Shown here piece by piece: positions 50,138 to 63,907 of a stretch of 64,000 nt of DNA (within the stretch, counting starts at the first letter, position 1; every line of letters begins with the position of its first letter). Source of the DNA: Micromonospora musae (lineage in GTDB: Bacteria; Actinomycetota; Actinomycetes; Mycobacteriales; Micromonosporaceae); the NCBI RefSeq assembly GCF_003626635.1, contig NZ_RAZT01000004.1, positions 186,001 through 250,000 of the forward strand, in the 5' to 3' direction. The notes beneath the pieces were generated by a model. That model was given only the letters and a program-made list of their open reading frames with translations. It did no database searches and had not been told where the DNA came from. The position numbers and the translations under genes are program-made.

Positions 50138-50160
50138 GCGGCTCCGCCGTGCGGAACCGC
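50138..50160. terminator. Hairpin region between convergent genes
   Basis: GCGGCTCCGC pairs with GCGGAACCGC (one mismatch, CGT loop) inside a wider, imperfect GC-rich fold spanning 50094-50180. It lies between the epimerase stop (50082) and the LysE stop (50182). Confidence 0.55.
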
Positions 50161-50181
50161 CCCCGGTGCCGGGCGGGCGCC

Positions 50182-50808
50182 CTACGAACTCGTCGCCAGG
50201 CGGAGCCCGAGGGCGACGAAGGCGACCGCGCAGATCCGGTTGATCCGCCGTGCCCAGCGGCCGTCGGCCAGCCGGCCCGCGAGCCGCCCCGCACCCACGC
50301 CGAGAGCGATGTCGACGGTGAGCTGCAGCGCGACGAAGAGCGCGCCGAGCAGCACCAGCTGGGCGGTGACGTCGCCGGAGGCCGGCGAGACGAACTGCGG
50401 CAGGAACGCCACGCTGAACAGGATCATCTTCGGATTGAGCAGATTGGTCACCAGTCCACGCAGGAACGCCCGGCCGGCCCGGGAGTCCGCTCCGTCGGTG
50501 GCGATGGCGGGTCCGCCGGCGCTGCGCAGCGCCCGCACCCCGAGCAGGACCAGGTACGCGGCGCCGGCCCAGCGGATCACGGTGAAGAGCACCGGCGAGG
50601 CGGAGATCGCCGCCGCGAGGCCGCACACCACCGCCGTGACGTGCACCGCCTCACCGGCGGCGACACCGAGCGCCGCCACCACCCCCGCACGCGTGCCGTA
50701 GCGGGCCGCGTTGGCGAGGACGAACATCATGTCCGGGCCGGGGGTGAGCATGAGGACCACGATCGCGGCGAGGTAACCGGCGAGGGCGGCCGCGGAGAGA
50801 CCGAGCAC
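50182..50808 (-). CDS. LysE-family exporter
   Basis: A 208-residue membrane protein with six helices and LysE/RhtB motifs: LAAIVVLMLTPGPDMMFVLANAARYGTRAGVVAALGVAAGEAVHVTAVVCGLAAAI at the N-terminus (TPGPD motif), then GAAYLVLLGVRALRSAGG, and FLRGLVTNLLNPKMILFSVAFLPQFV (the LNPK motif). The family exports amino acids and other small organic solutes. It sits three bases after the thioesterase gene (stop 50812, start 50808) and shares its transcript, which begins at a cobalamin riboswitch. Export of an organic acid or of an acyl amine freed by the thioesterase is a hypothesis. Confidence 0.88.
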   Translation of the reverse strand: MLGLSAAALAGYLAAIVVLMLTPGPDMMFVLANAARYGTRAGVVAALGVAAGEAVHVTAVVCGLAAAISASPVLFTVIRWAGAAYLVLLGVRALRSAGGPAIATDGADSRAGRAFLRGLVTNLLNPKMILFSVAFLPQFVSPASGDVTAQLVLLGALFVALQLTVDIALGVGAGRLAGRLADGRWARRINRICAVAFVALGLRLATSS

Positions 50809-50811
50809 GTC

Positions 50812-51324
50812 TCAGCCCTCCTCGGCGTCACCGAGCAGGGCGCGCCGCAGCGCCAGCCGGTGCTCGCGGCGGATCTCCGCCTCGCGGTAGCGACGCCGGT
50901 CCTCGTCGGTGTGCGGCAGCAGCGGCGGCACCCGACGCGGCTGGCCCGCGTCGTCCACGGCGACCATGACCAGGTGCGCGGTCGCCACGTCGACCGGCGG
51001 CACGGCCCGGTCCCACCGGTCCGCGGTGACCCGGACCGCCAGCTCCATCGAGCTGCGTCCGGCCCAGGTGATCCGGGCGTCGACGTGCACGACGTCGCCG
51101 ACGCGGACCGCGCGCAGGAACGCGGTCTCGTCGATGGCAGCGGTGACCGCCGGCCCGTCGGAGTGCCGGGCGGCGACGACCCCGGCGACCGAGTCGATGA
51201 GGTTGAGGATCCGGCCACCGTGGACCGTACCCATCAGATTGGTGTGGTGCTGGTCCATGATCTGCGACAGCGTCAGGTGGGACGCCGACGGCGGCCGGCC
51301 GGTGAGGGTGATGGTGTCGTGCAC
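50812..51324 (-). CDS. Acyl-CoA thioesterase, hotdog fold (YciA/BACH-like)
   Basis: A 170-residue single hotdog protein: LTLSQIMDQHHTNLMGTVHGGRILNLIDSVAGVVAARHSDGPAVTAAIDETAFLRAVRVGDVVHVDARITWAGRSSMELAVRVTADRWDRAVPPVDVATAHLVMVAVDDAG. The HHTNLMGTVHGGRILNLID segment contains the catalytic-site Asn and Asp typical of acyl-CoA hydrolases (YciA, BACH). It hydrolyses acyl-CoA to free acid and CoA. The start is GTG 51324. It is the first gene after the cobalamin riboswitch (51462-51635). Which acyl-CoA it prefers cannot be read from sequence. Confidence 0.88.
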   Translation of the reverse strand: MHDTITLTGRPPSASHLTLSQIMDQHHTNLMGTVHGGRILNLIDSVAGVVAARHSDGPAVTAAIDETAFLRAVRVGDVVHVDARITWAGRSSMELAVRVTADRWDRAVPPVDVATAHLVMVAVDDAGQPRRVPPLLPHTDEDRRRYREAEIRREHRLALRRALLGDAEEG

Positions 51325-51439
51325 AGTGTGGTTCGTCCGTCCTCGGGAAGCACACCACCGACCTCGGTGAGCGCACGTCGAGGACGCGCCGACGGCTGCG
51401 GCGCCTCACCCGCCCGACCCGCCCGCGAGGTCGACGGCA

Positions 51440-51460
51440 GCGCACACACCTCGTGTGCGC
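51440..51460 (-). terminator. Hairpin of the riboswitch expression platform
   Basis: GCGCACAC / GTGTGCGC, perfect 8-bp stem with a 5-base loop (ACCTC in + strand), directly after the B12 box on the minus strand. It may be a factor-dependent terminator or a spacer helix; no U-tract. Confidence 0.5.
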
Positions 51461-51461
51461 A

Positions 51462-51635
51462 GCGCGGGCAGGTCTTCGGACTCGCGGGCGTGACCGGTGC
51501 TCACCGGTCTTCTACTGGCCGTCGCTTCCCAGGCAGGTAGCCCAGTGCCGATGACGGCGGTCGTTCCCACTCACCGCTGCGGGGCAGTCCCGGATTTCCA
51601 CCGGATTCCCTCTTACGACGTACGGCCGGATCACG
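51462..51635 (-). promoter_or_regulatory. Cobalamin (B12) riboswitch
   Basis: On the minus strand the RNA contains the conserved core in order: GUAAGAGGGAAUCCGGUG (near 51615-51600), AAUCCGGGACUGCCCCGCAG, GGUGAGUGGGAACGACCGCC, GGCACUGGG, CUGGGAAGCGACGGCCAGUAG, and the B12 box GCGAGUCCGAAGACCUGCC (51485-51467). These match the actinobacterial adenosylcobalamin riboswitch. Downstream, GCCCGCGAG at 51489-51481 is exactly complementary to CUCGCGGGC at 51429-51421, an alternative helix that would open the B12 box, and a hairpin GCGCACAC/GUGUGCGC (51440-51460) lies between, so this is a plausible expression platform. The first gene below it is the acyl-CoA thioesterase (51324). Confidence 0.93.
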
Positions 51636-51896
51636 ACCGGACGAACCAGCGCCACCCGGCAGCCTACCGCGCGTCGATCGACCACCGGGCAGGGCGGACG
51701 TCGGCTGTGAGCTATCCCCGGCCGGGCGGGGGCGGTTCATCCTGCCGGGCCGGTGGGCTGCTACCACGGCCGTCGTGGGGTGTTCAACGTCGGCGGCCCG
51801 GCCACGATTCTGGCCCGAGGATGCCACCGGTCACACCCCGAGAGCGAACCAAACCGCCCAGCCGGGGGCGGCGCACCCCAGCCCGCGCCGCCGATG

Positions 51897-52049
51897 AACC
51901 GGACATCGTTCGTCAATCACCCCGGCCGCGACCGGTGATCGACTCGGGTTCCTTGAAGTCGGCCATTCACGCGGCCGGGACACCCCGACGTCAAGGAAAC
52001 CGAGTCGATCTTCGACGCGCAGGGGGCGATGAGCGCGATGTGTCCGGTT
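51897..52049. repeat. MITE-like palindromic element, copy 1
   Basis: A 153-bp imperfect palindrome bounded by AACCGGACA...TGTCCGGTT. Imperfect terminal inverted repeats of about 23 bp read roughly GGACACATCGCGCTCATCGCCCC on each outer end. Inside, a 26-bp pair (51937-51962 and 51985-52010) matches at 24 of 26 positions around a 22-bp centre. No transposase. Copy 2 (52161-52224) shares the ends. Probable non-autonomous mobile or REP-type element. Confidence 0.7.
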
Positions 52050-52160
52050 TGCGAGGCCGGGAGAGGCAGCGGGCAGTGCCCAACGACCGGGCTCTGCCCC
52101 GGGGGTGTCGGCCCGATCCGCGTGAAGGTCCATTCGAGGGGCCGCGCGGGGCCGCAAACC

Positions 52161-52224
52161 GGGACACCGCGCGCCAATCACCCCGATCACCAGTAGCCCG
52201 GGGGCGATCAGGGCGATGTGTCCC
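52161..52224. repeat. MITE-like palindromic element, copy 2 (short)
   Basis: A 64-bp element from GGGACACC to GGTGTCCC-like GATGTGTCCC, with ends similar to copy 1 (GGGACACCGCGCGCCAATCACCCC on the left; GGGGGCGATCAGGGCGATGTGTCCC on the right). It looks like copy 1 without its middle. The same 12-base end, GGACACATCGCG, occurs at the 3' end of the carboxylase gene (52390-52401). Confidence 0.65.
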
Positions 52225-52380
52225 GAATGGGGTACCGGCGGGGCGGCGGGGCCGGTGACCACCGCGGGTGGGCGCGGTGCCGGGGGCGCTGCCGGGCGAC
52301 GCGGTCGGGAGGGAGCTCCACCCCGCGTCGCCCGAACCGGTGAGCCGTGCGCCGGTTCCGCAGCGGCCCGCCGTTCGCCG

Positions 52381-57894
<5,514 letters not shown>

Positions 57895-57928
57895 CCGAAG
57901 ACCCCCCGGCAGACCCCACACGTATGCG

Positions 57929-57949
57929 CCGGGGCAGGAAAAGCCCCGG
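57929..57949 (-). promoter_or_regulatory. Leader hairpin of the carboxylase gene
   Basis: CCGGGGC and GCCCCGG form a perfect 7-bp stem with a 7-base loop (AGGAAAA), 35-55 bases before the GTG at 57894. It would sit in the 5' leader of the carboxylase mRNA and could protect it or act in translation control. Confidence 0.45.
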
Positions 57950-58017
57950 TAGTGATCACCCTTCCGCCGTCCGGCCGGCCGCGCCATGTCGTAACCGCCG
58001 AACCCGGGACCGCATCG

Positions 58018-58036
58018 TTTGTAGGAACCGTACAAA
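58018..58036. promoter_or_regulatory. AT-rich operator-like dyad TTTGTA-n7-TACAAA
   Basis: Perfect 6-bp arms with a 7-bp spacer (GGAACCG) in otherwise GC-rich DNA, 124-142 bases before the carboxylase start. The arrangement is typical of TetR- or MarR-family operators; no such regulator gene is adjacent. Confidence 0.5.
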
Positions 58037-58231
58037 ACTCTTTGGCTTCGCGCTCGCTCATCCGGTGTGGCCTGGCCCGGCGAGTCGCGGCCGGTTTCCG
58101 GCGTGCACGGCGCGGCTGGGCCTCGCCGGCGGGATCGGCGAACTTCGCCCGGTTCTCCGACCCTTCGTGGTCATCGGTCCGGAAAATCGCCGCCGAACCG
58201 GCCGGATCGCGGCAGCTCTCGACGTGCGCAG

Positions 58232-58247
58232 AGTGACTCAGGTCACA
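58232..58247. promoter_or_regulatory. CRP/GlxR-like site upstream of the protease gene
   Basis: AGTGA-CTCAGG-TCACA, matching the TGTGA-n6-TCACA consensus of CRP-type regulators at 9 of 10 arm positions, with an internal perfect GTGAC/GTCAC dyad. It lies 70-85 bases upstream of the protease start, near where a promoter would be. Confidence 0.5.
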
Positions 58248-58316
58248 TGGACTGAACTTTCACCGGGCCGACACGTCTGGAGCAGCCGAACACCCCCTCG
58301 CATTCATCAAGGGAGC

Positions 58317-61300
58317 ATGATGCGATCAGTCCGCAAGTTATCCGCGCTGGCAGTGCTGGTGCTGGGCGTCTCGGCGGTGGCGCCGGGCGGTTCGCCCGCG
58401 TCCGCACAGCCCCGGGCCGCGGAGCCGGCGACCACACCCACGGTCGCCGAACGGGCGACCACCGCCGCAGTCGCGGCCAAGCCCCGGACGGTCACGCTGG
58501 TCACCGGCGACACCGTCCACGTCAGCGCGGTGAACGGCCAGACCGCTGTCGACGTCGTGCCGGGCAAGGGCCGGGAACGGGTCCCGTTCATCACCCACAG
58601 CGCCGGCGAGGACGTCCGGGTGATCCCCGCCGACGCCCTCGCCCTGCTCAACCGCGGCAAGCTCGACGCCCGGCTCTTCGACATCTCGACCCTCGTCGAG
58701 TTCGGCTACGACGACAGCCGGGCCACCCTGCCGCTCATCGTCCAGCACGGCGGCACCGCCCCCGGTGGCCTCGCCGGCGCCCGGACCACCCGGACCCTCT
58801 CCGGGGTGAGCGCGGTCGCGGAGAGCCGCGCGGACGCGGTGTCCTTCTGGAACAGCATCACGTCGACCGCGGGCGGCACCGAGCGGCGGCTGCGGACCGG
58901 GTTCGACAAGATCTGGCTCGACGGGCTGCGCCAGCCCACCCTCGACGTCAGCGTCCCGCTGACCGGCGCGCCGCAGGCCTGGCAGGCCGGCTTCACGGGA
59001 GCCGGGGTGAAGGTCGGTGTGATCGACACCGGCGTCGACCAGACCCACCCCGACCTGGCCGGCCGCGTCGCCGCCACGGAGAACTTCACCGCCGACCCGG
59101 ACACCCTCGACCGGGTCGGCCACGGCACCCACGTCGCCTCCACCATCGCCGGTGGCGGAGAGGCCTCGCAGGGCCGGTACAAGGGCATGGCGCCCGGCGC
59201 CTCCCTCTACAGCGCCAAGGTCTGCGTCGAGGCGGGCTGCCCGGAGTCGGCCATCCTCGCCGGCATGACCTGGGCGGCGCAGCAGGGCGTCAAGGTCGCC
59301 AACATGAGCCTCGGCGGCGCGGACAGCCCGGAGACCGACCCGATCGAGGCGGCCGTGGCCGACCTCACCCACCGCTACGGCACGCTCTTCGTCGTCGCCG
59401 CGGGCAACAGCGGCGAGGCCGGCGAGTCCACGGTGGACTCGCCGGGCAGTGTGGCCGAGGCGCTGACCGTGGGCGCCGTGACCAAGACGGGCGAGCTGGC
59501 CTCCTTCTCCGGCCGTGGCCCGCGCGCTGGCGACGCCGGCATCAAGCCGGACATCACCGCGCCCGGCGTCGGCATCGTCGCCGCCCGCAGCTCCGCCTCC
59601 GAGCTGCCGGCCGCCGAGAACCCGCAGTACACCGGCATGAACGGCACCTCGATGGCGACCCCGCACGTGGCCGGCGCGGCGGCGATCCTGGCGCAGCAGC
59701 ACCCGGACTGGACGCCTGAGCGGATCAAGTCCACGCTGATGGCAGCCGCGCAGCCGAACGCCACCATCGGGGTCTACGAGCAGGGCGCGGGCTTCCTCGA
59801 CGTCGCCCGGGCGACCCGGCAGACCGTCACGGCGAGCCCGGTCAGCGTCGCCTTCGAGCGGACCGGCGCCGCACAGCAGCGCACGATCACGTACGCGAAC
59901 AGCGGCTCCACCGCGCTCACCCTGGCCCTCGCCCTCGACGCCAAGGACGCCGACGGCGCCCCGGCGCCGGCCGGCCTCTTCAACCTCAGCGCCTCCTCGG
60001 TGACGGTCCCGGCCGGCGGCACGGCCACCGTGACCGTCACCGTGCGGGCCGGCGCCGACCTGCCCGACCGCTACCTCGGCGGCGAGGTGACCGCCATCGG
60101 CGACGGCGTGCAGGTGCAGACCCCGGTCGCTCTCGACATCGCCCGGCAGCGGCTGACCCTCAAGCTCGTCGGGCCCGACGGCGGAGCGCCCACGCCCGAG
60201 CAGGGCTGGGCGACGGTCCTGACCGACCTGGACCGGCAGACCGTGCTGGTGCTCGGCGATCCCGCCACCACCACGTACCGGGTCCGTCCGGGCCGCTACC
60301 TGGTCCAGACCTACCTGCAGAGCGGCGACCCGAACTTCCCGCAGGTCACGTCGTTGGTGCGGCCGAGCCTCGACCTGACCCGGGACCAGTCGCTCACCAT
60401 GGACGCCCGTCAGGCGAAGCCGATCGCGGTGTCGGTGCCGAACTCGAAGGCCACCATGATCTTCCCCGAGTCCGGCTGGACGATCCGGACCGAGCAGCCG
60501 CAGATCTGGGGCAGCAACGACCCGTACGGCGTGCTGATGAACCTTCCCTTCGACCACGTGCGGACCGCGCAGATCGGGCCCGGCAAGACGCCCGGCTTCG
60601 TCTCCTACGTGCACGGGATGTGGGGCCAGGTGGCCGACGACGGCAGCCTGCACAACAGCCCGTACGTCTACCGGGTCTACCTCTACGAGCCCGAGAAGAT
60701 GATGACCGGGCTGACCCGCAAGCTGCGCGCGAACGACTTCGCCACCGTCCGCTCCCGGGTCAGCGCGGACGTGGCCGACGTGCCGGTTTCGCGGACCGCC
60801 GTCGCGCACGCGCCCGGCAACTCGCCGGTCTACCGCGACGATCGCGTCATCCCGCCGAGCTTCACCTACGACGCGCCGAGCACCTTCACCGAGTACTACA
60901 ACCAGGACAAGTCGGCGGTCTGGCAGTCGACCTCGGCCCAGCAGGGGTACACGTACTACCAGTCGCCGTGGACCAGCTTCAAGCCCGGGCGCACGTACGA
61001 CGTGAAGTGGGCCAACGGGGTGATCGGGCCGGTCTTCCCGGAGCCGAACTTCGGCCAGCAGTACGCCACCCGCTACTGGGGCGACACGATCGGCGGACCG
61101 GGCCCGCTGCACGGTGACGGCGCCGGGCACATGGGTTTCCGACACCCCGTCGGCGGCAGCGTGCAGGTGAACCTCTACCGCAACGGGACCAAGATCGGCG
61201 ACGCGAACCAGGCGCCGTGGACCTGGGACGTGCCCGCGGAGAAGGGTGACTACAAGCTGACCGCGAGGTTCCAGAGCGACCCGGCCTTCACCCTGTCGAC

Positions 61301-61679
61301 TGTCGTCGACGCGGAGTGGACCTTCAAGTCCGGTCGGGTGGCCGACGGCGAGCTGGTGAAGCTGCCGATGACCGCGATCCGCTACACGCCGGAGCTCGAC
61401 ATCGACAACCGGGCGCCCGCCGGGCGGCTCTTCGCGATCCCGGTCTCGCTCGACCGGCAGGTCGGGGCGGCGCCGGGCCGGACCCGGACGCTGACCGTCG
61501 AGGCGTCCTTCGACGACGGCAAGAGCTGGCGGAAGCTCACCGTGCTGCGCCTCGGTGAGAAGGCGGTCGCCCTGGTGTACAACCCGAAGGGGCACGGCTT
61601 CGTCTCGCTGCGCGCCGCCGCGAGCGACACCGGCGGTAACACGGTCAAGCAGACCGTCATCCGCGCCTACCGGTACTGA
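58317..61679 (+). CDS. Secreted subtilisin-family (S8) serine peptidase
   Basis: A 1120-residue exported protease. The signal peptide is SVRKLSALAVLVLGVSAVAPGG with ASA cleavage. The peptidase S8 domain (about residues 225-480) shows catalytic Asp in VKVGVIDTGVDQTHPDLAG (about 237), His in VGHGTHVASTIAGGG (about 268) and Ser in GMNGTSMATPHVAGAAAIL (about 445). A large C-terminal region follows (about 500-1120) with beta-rich repeats, resembling other actinobacterial S8 proteases with long tails. The start is ATG 58317 or the next ATG 58320 (GGGAG at better spacing). The terminator at 61688 ends it. Probably a secreted nutrient-scavenging or developmental protease. Confidence 0.9.
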   Translation: MMRSVRKLSALAVLVLGVSAVAPGGSPASAQPRAAEPATTPTVAERATTAAVAAKPRTVTLVTGDTVHVSAVNGQTAVDVVPGKGRERVPFITHSAGEDVRVIPADALALLNRGKLDARLFDISTLVEFGYDDSRATLPLIVQHGGTAPGGLAGARTTRTLSGVSAVAESRADAVSFWNSITSTAGGTERRLRTGFDKIWLDGLRQPTLDVSVPLTGAPQAWQAGFTGAGVKVGVIDTGVDQTHPDLAGRVAATENFTADPDTLDRVGHGTHVASTIAGGGEASQGRYKGMAPGASLYSAKVCVEAGCPESAILAGMTWAAQQGVKVANMSLGGADSPETDPIEAAVADLTHRYGTLFVVAAGNSGEAGESTVDSPGSVAEALTVGAVTKTGELASFSGRGPRAGDAGIKPDITAPGVGIVAARSSASELPAAENPQYTGMNGTSMATPHVAGAAAILAQQHPDWTPERIKSTLMAAAQPNATIGVYEQGAGFLDVARATRQTVTASPVSVAFERTGAAQQRTITYANSGSTALTLALALDAKDADGAPAPAGLFNLSASSVTVPAGGTATVTVTVRAGADLPDRYLGGEVTAIGDGVQVQTPVALDIARQRLTLKLVGPDGGAPTPEQGWATVLTDLDRQTVLVLGDPATTTYRVRPGRYLVQTYLQSGDPNFPQVTSLVRPSLDLTRDQSLTMDARQAKPIAVSVPNSKATMIFPESGWTIRTEQPQIWGSNDPYGVLMNLPFDHVRTAQIGPGKTPGFVSYVHGMWGQVADDGSLHNSPYVYRVYLYEPEKMMTGLTRKLRANDFATVRSRVSADVADVPVSRTAVAHAPGNSPVYRDDRVIPPSFTYDAPSTFTEYYNQDKSAVWQSTSAQQGYTYYQSPWTSFKPGRTYDVKWANGVIGPVFPEPNFGQQYATRYWGDTIGGPGPLHGDGAGHMGFRHPVGGSVQVNLYRNGTKIGDANQAPWTWDVPAEKGDYKLTARFQSDPAFTLSTVVDAEWTFKSGRVADGELVKLPMTAIRYTPELDIDNRAPAGRLFAIPVSLDRQVGAAPGRTRTLTVEASFDDGKSWRKLTVLRLGEKAVALVYNPKGHGFVSLRAAASDTGGNTVKQTVIRAYRY

Positions 61680-61687
61680 CGGTGGGC

Positions 61688-61721
61688 CCCGGACGCGGCG
61701 CCCACCGGCGCCGCGTCCGGG
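61688..61721. terminator. Bidirectional terminator hairpin
   Basis: CCCGGACGCGGCGCC / GGCGCCGCGTCCGGG, a perfect 15-bp stem with the loop CACC. It lies 9 bases after the protease stop and abuts the stop (61722) of the convergent regulator gene. Confidence 0.85.
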
Positions 61722-63782
61722 TCACCGGTGCCGGTGCGGCGCGTCGCGGATCCGCCGGGCCGGCGGAGAGTCCGTGGCGTACGCACTCGGTTCGTCATCG
61801 TCGTGGACCCGCTCGACGGCGTCGCGCTCGGCGGTCCCGTCATGTTCCTCCCCCAGCTCCACGGCGTAGGCGCGCACCAGGTCGTGCATCCGCCACCGCC
61901 CGTCGCCGGGCTGCACCAGCAGCTGTGCGCCGAGTTCGGCGAGCAGGTCGCGGGCGGCACGCAGGGAGAGGCCGCCCAGCGCGGCCGCCGCTTCCGTGCT
62001 CAACTCCCCGGTCGGATGCAGGGGCAGCAGCCGGAAGAGTCGGGCCGCCGCGGGCGTCAGGGCCCGGTAGGACCAGGAGAAGACCGCCTCCAGATCGGCG
62101 TGCGCCTCCCCGAATCCGGTCAGCCGGCCGTCGGCCTCGGCCAGCTCGGCGGCGACTACGGGCAGGCCGAGTGCGGCTCGGCCGACGCTGCGGGTGGCGA
62201 CCAGCGCCAGGGCCAGCGGCAGCCGGCCGCAGCGCGCGATGATCTCGTTGACGGCGGCCCGGTCGGCGGTCGCCGCCTCGCCGAGGCGTCGCACGAGCAG
62301 TTCGCGGGACTCGACCTCGGTCAGCAGATCGAGGTGGATCGGGTGGGCGACCGCCGGTACGCCCCCGCCGGCGATCCGGCGTCGGCTGGTCGCGATGACG
62401 AGGCTGCCGCCGGGCCCGGGCAGCAGGTCCCGGATCTGGCCCCAGTCGCGGCAGTTGTCGAGCAGGATCAGCGTCCGGCGCTCGGCCAGGATGCTGCGGT
62501 AGAGGCTCGCCTGGGCGGGCGGCTCGGCCGGGATGGCGGCCGGCGCGACCCCGAGCGACCACAGGAAACCGCGCAGCGCCTCCGCCGGGGTCATCACCGA
62601 ACCGCCGGCGTCGAAACCGCGCAGGTCCGCGTGCAGCTGCCCGCCCGGGTAGCGGGCGGCCAACCGGTGCGCCAGGTGCACCGCGAAGGTGGTCTTCCCG
62701 ACGCCGGGCATCCCGTCGACGAGCAGCGCGGTGGCCTGCGGGTCCGCGGCTAGCAGCTCCTCGGCGGCGGCCACGGCGGCCCGGCGACCGATGAAGAAGG
62801 GATGGTCGGCCGGCAGCTGCGCCGGCGGCTCGGCCCGGACCGGCCGCGACGGCTCCGGCCCGGCCGACGTCCACGAACCGGCGGTCGTGCCGCCGGGCGG
62901 CGCTCCCGGCCGAACGAAGGCCGGACGGTCGGCTCCGGCCTTCGTGCCGTCGCGCGGCGCCGCGGACCCGGCGAGGGCCGGTCCGACGCTCCCGGACCCG
63001 GAACCCTCGGCCGGGCCGTCGTGGCCGAGTAGCCGGTCGCGGGCCGCGCGCAGGTCGAAGCCCGGCCGGATGCCGAGTTCGGCGGCGAGCCGGTGCTCGA
63101 TGTCGGCGTACGCGGCGAGGGCCTCGACCCGCCGGCCGTCCGCGGCGAGCGCCTGCAGCAGCCCCGCCTGCAACGCCTCGTCCAGTGGCTCGTACTCGGC
63201 GGCCAGCCGGATCGCCGGCAGCACCAGGTGCGCGCAGCCGGCCCGCAGCGCGGCGTCGGTCGCCGCCCGGACGGCCCCGAACCGCTCGCGGTCGACCGCG
63301 ACGAAGTCCGGATGAACCCGGTCGCCGGTCCGCAGGTCGGAGGCAACTCGGTCGCGCCAGAGCGCCAGGGCGTCCCGGTAGAGCGCGACGGCCGGCTCGC
63401 CGGAGCTCTTCGCGGCCTCGGCCACCAGCCGCCGGAAACGCAGCAGGTCGAGCGACTCCCCGTCGATCCGCAGCCGGTACTCGGCGCCGTCGCGGATCAG
63501 CACCGAGCCCGCCGCCCGCGTCGGCAGGCCCGGCTCGAAGCGCCGCCGGAGCAGCCCGACGTGCCGGTGCACCACGTTGACGGCGCTGGGTGGCGGGTCG
63601 GATTCCCAGAGCAGGTCGACGAGTTCGGCGACGCTGACCGCGTCGCCGGCCCGGATGAGCAGCAACGCCAGGATCAGCCGCTGCTGCCGGGTGCCGGGTT
63701 CGATCTCGGACCGCCCACGCCGGACGCGCACCGGGCCGAGGACGTCGAACGACAACGCGTCTCTCAAACCGATGCGATCCAT
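61722..63782 (-). CDS. AfsR/SARP-type regulator (OmpR-like HTH, BTAD, NB-ARC)
   Basis: A 686-residue regulator. The N-terminal OmpR-like winged helix and bacterial transcriptional activation domain (BTAD) span about residues 5-255: LSFDVLGPVRVRRGRSEIEPGTRQQRLILALLLIRAG, VVHRHVGLLRRRFEPGLP, then LQAGLLQALAADGRRVEALAAYADIEHRLAAELGIRPG. A Pro/Ala/Gly-rich linker follows, then an NB-ARC-like ATPase with the P-loop VDGMPGVGKTTFAVHLAHRL (about 355-375), LILLDNCRDW Walker B and further STAND features, ending with a winged-helix-like segment. Such proteins activate secondary-metabolite genes; the protease and the sigma factor are the only neighbours here, with no biosynthetic cluster visible. Confidence 0.9.
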   Translation of the reverse strand: MDRIGLRDALSFDVLGPVRVRRGRSEIEPGTRQQRLILALLLIRAGDAVSVAELVDLLWESDPPPSAVNVVHRHVGLLRRRFEPGLPTRAAGSVLIRDGAEYRLRIDGESLDLLRFRRLVAEAAKSSGEPAVALYRDALALWRDRVASDLRTGDRVHPDFVAVDRERFGAVRAATDAALRAGCAHLVLPAIRLAAEYEPLDEALQAGLLQALAADGRRVEALAAYADIEHRLAAELGIRPGFDLRAARDRLLGHDGPAEGSGSGSVGPALAGSAAPRDGTKAGADRPAFVRPGAPPGGTTAGSWTSAGPEPSRPVRAEPPAQLPADHPFFIGRRAAVAAAEELLAADPQATALLVDGMPGVGKTTFAVHLAHRLAARYPGGQLHADLRGFDAGGSVMTPAEALRGFLWSLGVAPAAIPAEPPAQASLYRSILAERRTLILLDNCRDWGQIRDLLPGPGGSLVIATSRRRIAGGGVPAVAHPIHLDLLTEVESRELLVRRLGEAATADRAAVNEIIARCGRLPLALALVATRSVGRAALGLPVVAAELAEADGRLTGFGEAHADLEAVFSWSYRALTPAAARLFRLLPLHPTGELSTEAAAALGGLSLRAARDLLAELGAQLLVQPGDGRWRMHDLVRAYAVELGEEHDGTAERDAVERVHDDDEPSAYATDSPPARRIRDAPHRHR

Positions 63783-63907
63783 GCCGAGCCCGATGGTGCC
63801 GATCGGCAGAGCATGGCAGGCCCCACCTCGGGTGGGCGGGGCGCGGGGCGACGAGGTGAGCGCCGACTCAGCGGCCGGATCCACCGGTCGGCGGAAGCAC
63901 GCCCTGC

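Larger units (their letters stand above)
57895..58316. other. Divergent intergenic region, 422 bp, with three symmetrical sites
   Basis: Between the carboxylase (leftward) and the protease (rightward). It contains a leader hairpin CCGGGGC/GCCCCGG (57929-57949) close to the carboxylase start, an AT-rich dyad TTTGTA-n7-TACAAA (58018-58036), and a CRP-like site (58232-58247), each listed where useful. The bases between hold no coding frame I would accept. Confidence 0.5.

Noticed and set aside
51497..52258. Frame of 253 codons on the + strand between the thioesterase and carboxylase genes
   Set aside because: It crosses the cobalamin riboswitch and the two repeats and has no protein-like features; open frame is due to high GC.
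51831..52262. Minus-strand frame of 143 codons across the repeats
   Set aside because: Lies entirely over the palindromic elements; its apparent sequence comes from the repeats.
58338..61595. Long minus-strand frame (1085 codons) opposite the S8 protease
   Set aside because: Composition is Arg/Gly/Val-rich and motif-free, and it overlaps a protease with a full catalytic triad. Same explanation as above.
61840..62874. Overlapping frame within the AfsR-type regulator
   Set aside because: A shifted-frame shadow that is Ala/Gly/Arg-rich; the full-length frame carries the P-loop and BTAD.
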